From: Smallanthus sonchifolius
Lineage: Eukaryota > Streptophyta > Magnoliopsida > Asterales > Asteraceae
Length of the DNA stretch: 64,000 nucleotides
Direction: 5' to 3'
Assembly (NCBI GenBank): GCA_023525975.1
Contig: CM042029.1
Span: 87,526,849 to 87,590,848, forward strand
Part shown: piece by piece, positions 33,429 to 46,305 of the stretch
Layout of the letters: each line of letters starts with the position of its first letter
Position numbering within the stretch: the stretch's first letter is position 1
Program-made: the position numbers and the translations under genes
Notes under the pieces: generated by a model
Databases searched by the model: none
What the model was told of the DNA's origin: nothing
The model's input: only the letters and a program-made list of their open reading frames with translations

Positions 33429-35418
33429 TCAAACAAGAGCAGCATATAGAAGTAAGTTCCATGTGTCTGGAAGGCCAGCAAGACACCAATGTGTGCAATC
33501 CATTCCTTTATAGGCATTAAAACTGCTTGGGTGTGCATCTTTTCTCAACTGAGAGAGTCTTGTTATGTTGAGCAATGACACTGGTTTCATGATACCACTC
33601 AGAACTTGCTCCACCACCATCTCCGCCATCGGTACGCCGCCAGGGTATGTTGATCCATCCATCGGAACCGTTTCTTTGGCACAATTTGTCACACCCGTCT
33701 TGTTCCAGTCTGACCCACTGAAGAAATTTTGATTTCAATAGTTAATAAATATGTAGCAATCAATAGTTAATAAATATGTAGCAATTGCAATCCATTTATA
33801 TACATAAAAAACTCGATTTTGGTCATCTTTTATTTTGAACTCTAAAAACCTAAGCGTTTTTTCCTCTCGTTTTACTACTTTAAAGTTACAAATTTACACT
33901 TACAGACACATATATCAATTGTGTTTAAAGCACAAATTTTGATTAGCCGTTTTTTAACCTTTTAAGTTTAGCATAAAACATCTAATCGGTTTAAGTTTTT
34001 AAAAAAGTATCCTTTTAAAAAATTTATAGACATAGATAGGTCAACCCTTGACCCAAAACTAATAGGTTAAACTAAACATCTATTCACATGTTCGATCTAA
34101 AATTGACTTGAACCCATATAAATTAAGGGAAAATCACGAGAATAAACATTTTAACCCATTTTTTTTTACTAAAATAAACATTACTTTTAGCTCAATAAAA
34201 AATAAACGTATACAAAAGCTACCAATGAGAAAACGTCACGTAAACTAACCTGACTAAAAAGGCTAGACTTTAACTGTCATAGAAAAAGAGATAAAACACA
34301 CGGGGTCCATAAAAGAAACCAATAAGAAAATGCCACGTAAACTAATACGGCTATTTAGCCGGTAAGTACATGTGACTTGTTTTGATTTATTGGTTTTTTG
34401 GATCCATCCACGTGCTTTTTCTCTTTTTCGTGCCGGCTAAAGTTTAGCCCTTTTAGCCGGGTTAGCTTACGTGGTGTTTTTCTAATTAATTGATTTTGGA
34501 TATATTTATTTTGATGTGGACTAAAAGTGAATGTACATCTTAAAAAAATTTGGTTAAAATGTATATTTTTGGTGATTTTCCCTTAAATTAAACACGCACC
34601 AACGAAGGCTATATTTGCTCAAGCTCTTTAATGTTACAATTAACACACGAGATGGTATGAAAAAAGCAAATCCGGTCATGAACCAAATGTTACGGGTCAC
34701 TAGGGACGTGTGCGTGAGCTATTTCTCGTAAAAAAAAAAAGAGTAAGCAAACGTTACTTATAATGAGACGGAGAAACTCCTTGAAAAAACAACGTGGTTT
34801 TCTCGGTGTCTATATCCGAATCAACCCAATTCGCCCAAGTCTTTAAAGCCCCTTCAAAAGCAACCATTCTATCCATGTCCTTGGTAATTTTGGTGCCTAT
34901 TTGGATATAATCCCATCTACATCAAATTACAATGTCCATTAGTAAACTATCTACCGTTATAAAGTCACATGAACAAGCGACTCGCATACGCACGGTTGTT
35001 TTTCTCCTCGACGATACCACCAAAGCCAAGTATTAAAGATCAAAACGTCGTTGTCCTTCCATACATCTCCGTTTGTAATGGAATCTAGCTTCAAAACACG
35101 ACCGATGTCTTCCTCCACAATGTCAACCAAATAATGAGACAAGAAAACTGAAATCGAAACTCCATAATCCTACAATATAACATAATAATTTGTTTATAAT
35201 CTTTTGAAAAACATAGTCTAACCTGAAAAAATAAATGATTGTAACCTCAAATGTGACCGTTGTTGTTGAGTTGATGGTATCCTCGGTTATAATAGATTGT
35301 GGTGGCAAAGAACCATGAAGAAGACACCATTGATTGCCATTGATTTACGCTTACTGAATCTCCGATGAACATTATTTTCTTTCCGGTCATCTTTCGTAAG
35401 AATTCTTCAGCATTGAAA
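33429..35418 (-). pseudogene. TBL (DUF231) pseudogene, unit B
   Basis: Copies of TBL exons 2-5 lie at 35418-35246, 35169-34994, 34916-34758 and 33717-33429 and are otherwise almost identical to unit A. Two lesions kill the gene. A 1,316-bp deletion (junction 36045/36046) removes exon 1, the signal peptide, the start codon and the promoter. A 2-bp deletion near 35325 shifts the frame just after the GDS motif of exon 2. The DxxH exon is intact. It shows what the duplication does to a gene once a second copy exists. Confidence 0.93.
34126..34584. mobile_element. Foldback MITE, unit B
   Basis: Copy of 4940-5396 in the same intron position, with a few SNPs. Confidence 0.75.
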
Positions 35419-36372
35419 CTGCAATGTAGTCAAGTTTTCAATAAGTTTACAAATTAGAAAAGAAATAAAATAATAATGATGACATCATTTAATTTAATGC
35501 ATATATGACTATATGAGTCACATGATTAAATATAAATTTACCTTCGATTGCTACTTTTTTTCTTTTAATGGAAATGAAATATGGTGCCATTATTCTAATA
35601 TATGTGATATATTAAAAAACATAAAAAAGAAATCATTAAATGCATATTATTATAATAAAATTGAAATACATTAGTAATCAAGTTTTCTATTAAAGTCATG
35701 AAAGCTTTTTCTCCTCTAAAGTAACTTAATTTTTATTAATTATGTATTCATCCTTGTAAAGTATTGTATATGTTAAAAAAAATAAAAATCAAGTGAAACA
35801 AATGTAACATGTATAATCTGGTTTACTATTTGGTGACTTTAAAGAAAAAAAAAGTTTAAGTCAAACGTATTAAAACATTTAAAAACTTGATTACTATTAT
35901 ATAAAGTTACATTTTCTTTAAATATGTAAGAAAATTATTTTATTTTAAATCCCCCAATAGCTATAATAAATAAATATGAAAAAATTAACCAAAAACCACA
36001 TGAAGATGAAATTAATGACGTAATTAAGCATTACACGTGTATATTTGAAAAGTCGTGAGTTTACCACTCGACTCATGGTAAATTCTTTTTTAGTGGGGTT
36101 AAAAAAACATTGATTTAGATACCGAATACAAATGTTTGAATATTATTGGTTAAATAAATAAACTTGTGTGGGTAAAATATATAATTACACAAATGCATAA
36201 GGTTTTTTGATAAATGGATATACATGTAAATAATTAAAATCAATCACAAAAATTGTATTTAATTATATATTTTCCGGAATATGAGAATGTAAATTGCGTA
36301 CATTATCACATTTACAATTTTCATAATAATATTAAAAAATTGCATTGCTTGCATATGTAATATCACATTTAC

Positions 36373-36756
36373 AGTTTTCTGTTAGTTTTTTTTTCAAATT
36401 TACTAATATACCCCTTATTTCTTTTCTTCTTCATCAGACTCAATAAAATGTATATAAGACTCAATAAAATGTTAGTTTTCGTACAAATTTACCCGATGAC
36501 AGTGGAAACGGAACGAGGATGGTGTTCCGATGACGGAAACAGTTTTCACCACGTGAATCCCCCGTCACCTAGTTCGCCGTGGTCATCGTCGCCGTTCTAC
36601 GATCAGCAACACTATCGACAGGCACTTGTTTGATGTGTGTAAAAATGTGAGTGTAAAAAAATGAAGTCAAAATTGCTTTTTGTGTCTGATGGTTGAAGAA
36701 GAAAAAAGGGATGAGGGATATATTAGTAAATTTGTAACAAAAACTTACAGAAAACT
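36373..36756. mobile_element. TIR element, unit B
   Basis: Copy of 8501-8884, essentially identical. Confidence 0.55.
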
Positions 36757-37220
36757 TAACGGAGTTAAGTACCAAGGACCCAAAGTGTTAAAACATTAAA
36801 CGTCAGGGATGAATGTGTTATATAGGGACGAAAACTGAAGTTTACTCTAAAAAATATTATATACGTTTATGATTAAAAATACTAAATAATATATTGTTTT
36901 ATATACACACTTACGATTATATAAAAAATAATCAAACAAATACATATAATATTAAATAATAAAAACTTGTCTAGTCTAATTAAGCTTGAGGATGCGAAAT
37001 TATTAAGAAGTCAAGCTTGACCTATAGATATGAAGCTCGACACCAAGTTCTTTTTTTATTAGTTTGACATTGGTTTTTTTTACTTCCATATGCAATCAAT
37101 GCAATTTTGTAATATTAAGAAGTCGAGCCGGAGAATCCTACGCTCAAATCACTGTCGGTAATATCATATTTTTGAAGGTTTATTTGATATTTTTTTAGAA
37201 AAATATAAAGTGAGGTATTA

Positions 37221-38644
37221 TGGATATAGTAAAATGATGATGTGACGCTTTAATTTTAGTTATAACAATAATTCGTTACTTTTCCCCATTCATCTTTAAA
37301 TATTTTTTGTGTATCTAGTATCTTGTTGTCCAAGATTATTATGTTTATATACTAGCTTAGGCTCCCGTGTAATACACACAGATTAAAAATATCAATACAT
37401 AAATTTCTTAAATTTTATTTATGTATTTTACATGTGTAAAAATGTATTACTATACATATATTAAGGATATAAAATAAAATTCAAAATATATAAAAAGATA
37501 ATATATAATTGAGTTTCGGAAATACGTCAATTACTATTTGATTTAATTTGATTTTCATTTACTATTTGATTGAAAATAAAATTACGTAATTAGATTTCAA
37601 AAAAATTTATATCTATACTATATAATAAAGGGAAACCATGGGGGACACGTGTCACTCTCTGGTTACTTATCACCTTTATTTTCACGCCTATCTCTCCTAT
37701 TAAATATTATTTTTTCTATTTTTCTCCCCTATTAAATAATAATATTAAATAATAATCTTTATATTAATAAATAAAATTATATTGACACGTGTCACTTTCT
37801 GGTTCATTTTTATCATTTTTTTCCGCCTCTCTCTCTCTCATATTGAATAATGATATTAAAAGTCTAATTACAGATACTTATTATTTAATTATAAATAGTC
37901 ATTATATTATCAATCAAATCAACTTAATATGAACTAACATTTATCAATTAAATTAAAAAAATAATATTCAGTTAAAAAAAATGTTTTAAAAACTAACTTA
38001 ACAGACCTTATAACTGTCACGACAAATTACATTTTTAAATACATATTTTGACGAGTGTGTGTGTTAACAAATTACATTATATTTTATTCAACCGATGTAA
38101 TGTATCGGTTTATTCAACCCGTGTATTACACGGGTTTTAAAAAATATAAAATTTTTATTATTACCGAGTTTTTAAAATATAAAATTTTTATTACTAAATA
38201 TATAACATTTTTTTTATTCAACCCGTGTAATACATGGGATTTTAACCTAGTTATGGATATAATAAATTAATGATGTGACATTTTATTTTAGTTATAACAA
38301 TAATTCGTTACTTTTCCCCATTCATCTTCTTTAAATAATTTTTGTGTCTAGTATCTTGTTGTCCAAGATTATTATGTTTATATACTAGCTTAGGCACCGT
38401 GTAATACATACGGATAAAAAATATTAATACATAAATTTTTCAAATTTTATTTATGTATTTTACAGGTGTAAAAATGTATTACTATACATATACTAAGGAT
38501 ATAAAATAAAATTCAAAATATGTACAAAGATAATATATAATTGGGTTTCGGAAATACGTCAATTACTATTTGATGTAATTTGACTTTTATTTACTATTTG
38601 ATTGGAAATAAAATTACATAATTAGATTTCAAAAAAATTTATAA
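37221..38644. repeat. Helitron flanked by 390-bp direct repeats, unit B
   Basis: Copy of 9350-10774: R1 37221-37611, Helitron 37612-38250, R2 38253-38644. A handful of substitutions relative to unit A. Confidence 0.75.
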
Positions 38645-39126
38645 TAAAAGATAATTTAAAATAAATCTGTTTTATTAGTATAATCTATACTATATAATAA
38701 ATAAAGGTTTTCTATGCAACGTGTCGCTTCCACATTCATCATAATCATTTTTTTCCCGCTTTTCACTTCTATTAATTACACCACTATCCAAAAATAATAA
38801 TATATTTTTAAAGAAAATACTAATCTTTATATTAATAAATCTTCTAACATATTTTGACGAGTTTATGTATTAACAGATTATATTTTATTTCTCGGGTTTA
38901 TTCAACCTGTGTAAAACACGAGTTTTTAAAAAATATTTTTTTTATTATTGAATATATAATATTATATTTATTTAACTCGTGTAATACACGAGATTTTAAC
39001 TTAGTTAGTAATTTATTAAAATATATGGGTGCATTTAATAAGAGAGAGATGCGAGAAAATAATGATGAGATTGAATATGGTGACAACACGTGACATACAA
39101 AACATTTATTTATTATATAGTATAGA
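38385..39126 (-). mobile_element. Minus Helitron with nested Helitron, unit B
   Basis: Copy of 10515-11252; the nested plus-strand Helitron is 38684-39004, followed by a 4-bp TTAG repetition not present in unit A. Confidence 0.62.
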
Positions 39127-39153
39127 TAACTAGAATCATTCATTAACTTATCT

Positions 39154-39462
39154 TTTTTTTTTTGAACGACGACTTTCATTTTTGAGTGGCAGTCGCATCT
39201 ACGACAAGTCGGAGACCCATCACCCCTCAATACCTGACCACTACGTTGACTGAACCGGGCCCGCGTGTTTAGAGCAAGGGGTTAGGCGTTCCCCGGGAAA
39301 CCATGGAGCCTGCTGCCCCTTGACAGCAGTTGCGCCACTACACGGGCCAAGACCTGCTAGCGTAACGCACTCTGGACTAAAACCCGGGTTGACTCAGGTT
39401 TAAACTTGCATGACTTCGTTCAATCATTCATTGTCTTACCATTGAACCATAGAGAGTAGTTT
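39154..39462 (-). mobile_element. tRNA-derived SINE, unit B
   Basis: Copy of 11280-11587 with the same 15-bp flanking duplication; the A/T run is one base longer. Confidence 0.86.
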
Positions 39463-39733
39463 TTCATTAACTTATCTAACATGCCATAGCAAAATAATTG
39501 TATGTTAGATTCATTAACTTATCTAACATATAATTTTTAATGGAAGGTACAATTATTTTTTATTTTGCTGTTACTTTGTCATCGATGACGACAAAATCAT
39601 GAGGGGAGATGTTCACGTGTGGCATGGAATCGAGACACGTGAAAACAAAAGGAACCTTTCTTGATTATTCTTATCTTATTCAAATGTTTAATTTTTTATT
39701 AAATACTTTTTACCAGTATGTAATAAATTAACA

Positions 39734-39911
39734 ATAGTTGGTCATCTCATACAATGATAGTCTCAAAATTTTTCATAGTGTAAGTCTTGAGTTCGAATAC
39801 TGGACACAGCAAAAAAAGAATCTGTGGCCAGGTCAGAGGGTTTACCCAATTAGAGGGTTCCTCCTGTGGTGAATGTTCTAGGTGTTGCCCTGATAAACCC
39901 AATTATTCTAG
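39734..39911 (+). mobile_element. tRNA-derived SINE (178 bp), unit B
   Basis: Copy of 11859-12036 with the same AATAAATTAACA flanks. Confidence 0.76.
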
Positions 39912-42097
39912 AATAAATTAACATATTTTTTATTAAATTGTTTAGAAGGATAAACCATCTTTCTTTTTCACTCATTAACATACACTCAGTAATCTAAAAT
40001 CTCATGCGACTACGAGTTCGGAAATGAATATACAGGTCAAGCAAAACTCAAACGAAAGGGTCGTAAAGCAACTAAACTAACCGCTTTAGCTCTTAAATTT
40101 TAAGGGTTTCAACACGTAAAAATAAAAATAAAAAACATATTTTAATCTAATTGAAAATATATGGTAATCTACCATTTTATATGTTTTAAAGAGAAATAAG
40201 AAGAGATAAAAAATGATTGAATGCTTATTTATGGGTTTTTATAATAACATTCGGTCTAAATATTATTATTATACGTTTTGGCATTATATAAATTTACATT
40301 TTAATTTTTTTTTATATTAAGAAAACTTTCACGAAAATGCCTCAATTTCGAAGTTCGCATTATGCCTCAAAATATGTTGAGTTGCCGCTACTCCGACGGC
40401 TATACCTTATACGTTCATACCGAATGAGGTAATCTTGATTTTACGAAAGAAAGAGGGGTCAGTTTGGAAGAATGTGAAAGTTGAAGGTGATTCGGAAATA
40501 ATTAATTAATTCATATTTAATTAATAGTTTGAATGTTTAGATAAAATTATTTTATGTTTATGTATTGTTTGGTTAAAGTTATAATAGAATTGAGAGTAGT
40601 ATTTGAGTAAGATTAGTATGGTTTATTTATTATAAATAGATAGTTAGGGTCCATGCAATTTGTAAGTCAAGAGTTTTACAATGTGAGAAAGAGTCGATTT
40701 TTGTTGATATCATATTTTGTGTTCGTGTTCTTGGACTTGATTTCTAACACATACTACGATAAAAATTGGTATTTAAGTAGACAAACTGTGTCGATTACTA
40801 AGGGCATATGCAATGGTGCAATGGGGGGTCGTTGAACCTCACCTCACGTACGTCAACATGAAGGGGGAAGGCTAGGGTGAAAGAGAAAGGTTAAAAACTT
40901 TGACGGTTTTCGAGGCTAAAGATCGATCTCCACGGACGATTTCAAGGAGGAGTGGAAATGGAAAAGGGATCGGTTAGTGAGTTGGGTTGGGTCCACGAGT
41001 ACTTCGACAAAAAAAAAAGTCGAAGTGCAAGTCCTTTCTCTTTGGCGCGTTGCAAATCGTTTAACAAAATTCTACCAATTAACACTATTTGATTCCATCT
41101 TTAATACAAGGGTCTTAAGTACATTTTGACATGGTTAAAACCAATGAGAAGTAAGGATCACCTAGAAGCATGACATCCATGTTCCTTAAATGGGGTCTGT
41201 CAAGTAAGAGAAATGAGAGAGAATAACCCTATATTAAAAGGTATAAATAGGAAGAGAAAAGGAGAACTCTGGGATGGCTTTTCATTGAACTGACTTGTCT
41301 CCTACTCCATGTCCCTTTTCTACGATCGATGCTTAGTCTCACGATGGAGGGTTGTTACAGGAGCTTCCCCTCTCCCGTGACGTCTTAACACGGTTGTTGC
41401 TTGTGAAGTTAGAGGTTGAAGACAGAGATATCGAGTTGTAAGGTCGTAGTTGCCTGATTGTCGGCTAACCAGAGAGGAGTTATTGACGTATCAATTCGCA
41501 CTCAGTTTTCCAACGGTCATAATTAGAGCCGTTGGATATTTAAAAAAATATTTGATAAATATCAACCCATCTTTCAATCTTTCTTTTAAAAAATATTAAA
41601 CCATCTTTCAGCCATTTTACTCAACAATGAATCATTGGAACCCAAACCATCCACATTACGCGAACATTCACAACAACCCAAATACTTGGTTTTTCCCTCA
41701 AAATAATCCCAATATTGAAGCAATTTATGTTCCGAGTACGTTACGGGAACCAAACGTTTTTCACCATCTCAATCCCAATATTTATCCTTATTATAAATTT
41801 CGACCACCTTAGCAGAAGTGCTCGTAAACTCACGAAAAGGCGAAAAAAATATACATGCGAAAAAACAACTTATCCAAGGAGGACGACGAGTGGTTTGGTT
41901 TTTATTTTTATGATGTGACAGTGACGTGACGGAACGTGAAACTACTATACAGATGACCTTATGGTCTCTAACTTGTGCATTAGTATATACGGATGACCAT
42001 ATGGTCTCTAACTTGTGCATTAGTATCACTTAATCCAAACATAATTACTACCTTAATAATAGCTTGATTACTTGTGGGAATAGCACAAGGTTTCATT

Positions 42098-42333
42098 GAC
42101 AACCGAGCCTTCTCGTTGAATCGTAGCCCCATGACTTTCTAAATAGAAGGTCACGGGTTCGAGTCTCGCTTGAGACAAAAATTATTACAGGTTCAGCAAG
42201 GGGGTTTTGCCGGGTGTAGGTTTCCTCCTATGTGATGTGAGGTCGGGTTCGAACAAAAGTGGGGAACTTGAGCCCGATTAAAATAACAAAAGTCCCCCTA
42301 CCGCTAGACCAACTATCGTTTCAAAAGAAAAAT
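42098..42333 (-). mobile_element. SINE with inverted tRNA-like ends, unit B
   Basis: Copy of 14223-14458, identical flanking duplication CACAAGGTTTCATT. Confidence 0.8.
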
Positions 42334-42923
42334 CACAAGGTTTCATTTTCCCATCTATCCACACCATTTTAGCTCAATGGGTCCGACCACATGGACGGTC
42401 TAGATCTGTTTAGTGAACCCACTGGCCGAAGCAGCTTTAGGCGGCATGTGGCCGGTCTCTTTATGGTTTAAATTTGCTAGTGATCCGACATGCTCACGGC
42501 ATTCAAAAGCCGCTGCATCTAGTTTTTGTGAGTCATTGATTCCGGTCAAAGATTGTCAAAGTCAAAGTAAAAACAGCGAAAGTCAAATCCAGTGGCGAAG
42601 AATCCTTCTTAGCTTACATGCATCGGGTATTATTGCAAACACATTAACTTATGTTATCATATGCAACATTTACAGTATATTCAATCAAATTTAAAAAAAA
42701 CATAATTCAGTTTATAAATTTTGGAAGTGTAAATATATTATTGATTAAAAAAAACAAAGTAAGAACATTAATATTGATGGATACATTTAGAAGTAAGCTA
42801 AGATCAGACATATAACCATTCCAACTAAAGAATATGAGGATGCAAGAACATTTTAATTAGTCAAAAAAACAAAGAACCAGAATGAGAGTTAATCGCTATT
42901 ACAAGTCCAAATTAAACAAACCA

Positions 42924-43436
42924 TTAAGCAGAATCACGCAAAAGATGCAATGAACTGAAAGCTATTCTCAATCTCAAACCACCGGATTTCAAACAATGAC
43001 GTTGTGGAAAAATAGTTTTAAGCTGATTTATAGATAGATTGTATACGTAATAATTACCAAGACTGGTACAGCAGAGAAGCAAACCATTGCAAGACTGCAA
43101 AATACCGTCTTTCCTTGAGTGATAGTCGGTTAAGGTGGTGACTGATGCGCTTCTGTTGGCCGGAATTCTGTTATCCAACGGAATCAAATCATATTCATAG
43201 TGCATACGATGCAGGAGAAAGATACCAGACGGTGGAATGAAGATAGGGCTTCGGCTCCGGCGAAGAGTGAAATTAGGGTTTGTGATGAGAGTTAACCAGC
43301 GTTTGGATACGGATTTGAACATATGAAGTGAGATAACCGGTAACCGGAGTAAGATTTCGATCAAGAGATCGTCATTGGATACGACTGTATTTGTGGATGA
43401 AGGAAGTTCCGACGAACCTTCGGCAATCGTTTCCAT
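42924..43436 (-). pseudogene. F-box pseudogene, unit B
   Basis: Same 170-residue truncated frame as 15049-15561, with the same internal deletion. The lesion therefore predates the A/B duplication. Confidence 0.85.
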
Positions 43437-43986
43437 GGGAATGGTACCGTAAAAACCCTAAAACCTCTCGATTCCCCTTTTCTTGTCTTTCCTTTTCCCC
43501 CTTTATATAATAGTTTATTTATGTTTCATATATTGATAAACTTTAAATTATAAAATTAAATTAAATTTAGAGTTAATGATCCATGTGGTTTGGCCAAATG
43601 AAAAGGTTTGGATATTAAGTTTTAATAGTTGTAAGTATGGTTTTGTGGTTTCAATTTTGTAACAACTTTGAGTTCAAGGCTAACTTCTCTTAAGTTTATG
43701 TTAACTTCAGGTAAAATGACTAATTTACCATCGTATCAGCTATTTGTGAAATTAATTCTATTTGTTTTTAGAGAGGTTGTTTTTGTAACATATTAAAAAA
43801 AAAAGAGTAAATTAGATTTTACATCATTTAGTTATTTACCAAATTTCAGTTTAACATCCTTAAACTAAGAAAATAACATAATTTGTCATTTATGTTTAAA
43901 TTTGTTTACACGTTTCGTTCTTTACACTAAATGATGTTAAAAATTTCAGTTTGCTACATGGGTTATAATGGCTGACAAATTTCAAA

Positions 43987-44509
43987 TTGTTCCCATTCTC
44001 TCTTCAGGGAAAAGCTCAAACTTGGCTAGGCTCATTACAAGATGGGTCCATCACTACATGGGCTATAATGGCTGTCAAATTTCTACTCAAGTACTTCCCT
44101 CTATCGAGAACTACTCAGTTTAGAAACAAGATTCATGTATTTGTGCAAGATGATGGGGAAACCCTATGTGAAGCATGGGAGAGGTTCAAGGAACTATTGA
44201 GAAGATGTCCACATCATGGACCGGAGCTTTGTTTACAAGTTCATACATTCTATAACGGTTTATACCCACAAGTCAGATAAACAGTAGATACCTCAATGGG
44301 AGGAGTTTTTAAGCAGTTTGATAACAGAACGTTCCAACAAGTTGCTGGAAAAATTTGCTACCAATGATGATCAATGGCCAACCACTAAAGATCGGTTGCT
44401 AGCACCTAAAGCGGGAGTCCAAGAAGTGAATAATCAAATAACTTTGGAGGCTAAAGTGGAAGCCATGACAGCTAAAATAGACCAACTACTTACTAGAAAA
44501 CAAGGCTAA
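43987..44509 (+). pseudogene. Ty3/gypsy gag relic, unit B
   Basis: Copy of 16113-16635 with the same stop and frame change. Confidence 0.84.
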
Positions 44510-44515
44510 TATAAC

Positions 44516-44746
44516 TTTTTAAAAGCAACCTTTTTCAAATGAGTTGCATTTGACTCTGATGCAACCATGTTGAACATAAAAGTTGCATCAGAAGATTTAA
44601 TGCAACATTTTTTATAAAAAGTTGTAAAATTATATTGAATTTGCAACCTTTTTATTTAAAAGTTGCAAAATTTACTAAAAGTTGCAACATTTTTCTTGAA
44701 ATGTTGCAAATTTTATTGACATTTGCAACTTTTGTTAGAAAGTTTT
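44516..44746. repeat. TTGCA-rich block, unit B
   Basis: Copy of 16642-16872, no visible change. Confidence 0.55.
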
Positions 44747-44967
44747 GCATCATGAAAATTTAAATGTAACTCTTATTTTAAAAGGTTCATTTTAAATGAT
44801 CCAATTGCTTCCATTTTTACTACTGTTGCTTTATGTGGGTGTTGGTTTATATTGGAATGATATAATCATAATTTAACAAGTAAAATCTAAGAAAGCGTTT
44901 AATTCATTGATGATACATTATATCTTGGTTCTTAGTACAACTTTTAGTCGCGGTATCTAATAAGTTC

Positions 44968-45037
44968 TACCTACTATTGGATTTGAACCAATGACTACCG
45001 CCGTATGAAAGCAATACTATAACTGTTATTTGTAGTC
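44968..45037 (-). pseudogene. trnM-CAU: Plastid-type trnM-CAU relic, unit B
   Basis: Copy of 17094-17163 with the same decayed 5' half. Confidence 0.73.
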
Positions 45038-45105
45038 AACGAGTCAACACACATCATTCTTTTTTGTGTCTAAAAAAGATTGTGAAGGTTAATAAAGGGT
45101 GAGAG

Positions 45106-46039
45106 CAGTGGCGGAGCCAATAATTATTTCTAGTGGGTCGTTTTTTTCTATGTTCAAACTTCTAAGTTACCGACTATAATTTTTTGGGCCGGTTCGGCTG
45201 ATCGGGTCGGGTTGCCGGGTTGGTCACATAATAAGATACGTTACGATAATAAAAATGCATCGTCATTTGAAACCAAACGGTAAAAATGTATCGTCATTTC
45301 CCTACGGGTTTTCATCTTTTGAAAACGATCCATTACATCTTCAACCGAAACGTTCTTAAAGAACTCCTTTTTAATGAAACGAATGCAAGAATCGTTCAAT
45401 TAAACAAACGCAAGAAACGTTCTTAAAGAACTCTTGTTTCCACCATTTTTTTTCAAGATTAGATATACCATTCATGTTGGCAAACCTTGTATCTCATTTC
45501 ACATAGGCAATGTTGGTGTCGAGCTCATTCATAAGTTTGTCTTTAACCTCATGATCAAAATCATATAGATACATATCCGCCAACCTTAAAATATTTTTTA
45601 TACTAAAGTTACAAAAATTATTATTCGGGCTTAAAGTAAAATAATTGAAGTACTTAGTCGGAGTCAATACTCTTTTTTTTTGTTTTTCACTTTTAGTTGG
45701 GTTTGTTAATTAAGTTATGGGCTTAAATTTAATTAGGCTTAGATAGTTATGGGTTTAGAGTTAATTAATTTATAGGCTTAAAGTTAGATTACTTACGGAC
45801 TTAGAGTTAGTTTACTTATGGACTTATTAAATAAATATAACTTATGAGCTTAATTAATAGAATTAAAAAAAATCATATTTTATTAAGGTTCGGGGTCAAA
45901 TATTTTTTTTTCAAAAGCCAATAGGGTCGACGTCAAAAAAGACCAGGGTCGCTCGGCATTTAGGTAACATACGTCTACTCAAAATTTGAAATTGGGTGGG
46001 GTCGGTTAACCCCACTTGGCATCACATACCTCCGCCAAT
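45106..46039. mobile_element. Mutator-like element, unit B
   Basis: Copy of 17232-18166 with the same 9-bp duplication; the tandem copy of its right end (46049-46305) follows. Confidence 0.7.
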
Positions 46040-46305
46040 GGGTGAGAGACTTGCTGATATTAATTTTCTACCAATTAGTTTACTTATGGACTTATTAAAT
46101 AAATCTAACTTATGAGTTTAATTAATAGAATTAAAAAAAATCATATTTTATTAAGGTTCGGGGTCAAATATTTTTTTTTCAAAAGCCAATAGGGTCGACG
46201 TCAAAAAAAGACCGGGGTCGCTCGGCATTTAGGTAACATACGTCTACTCAAAAATTGAAATTGGGTGGGGTCGGTTAACCCCACTTGGCATCACATACCT
46301 CCGCC

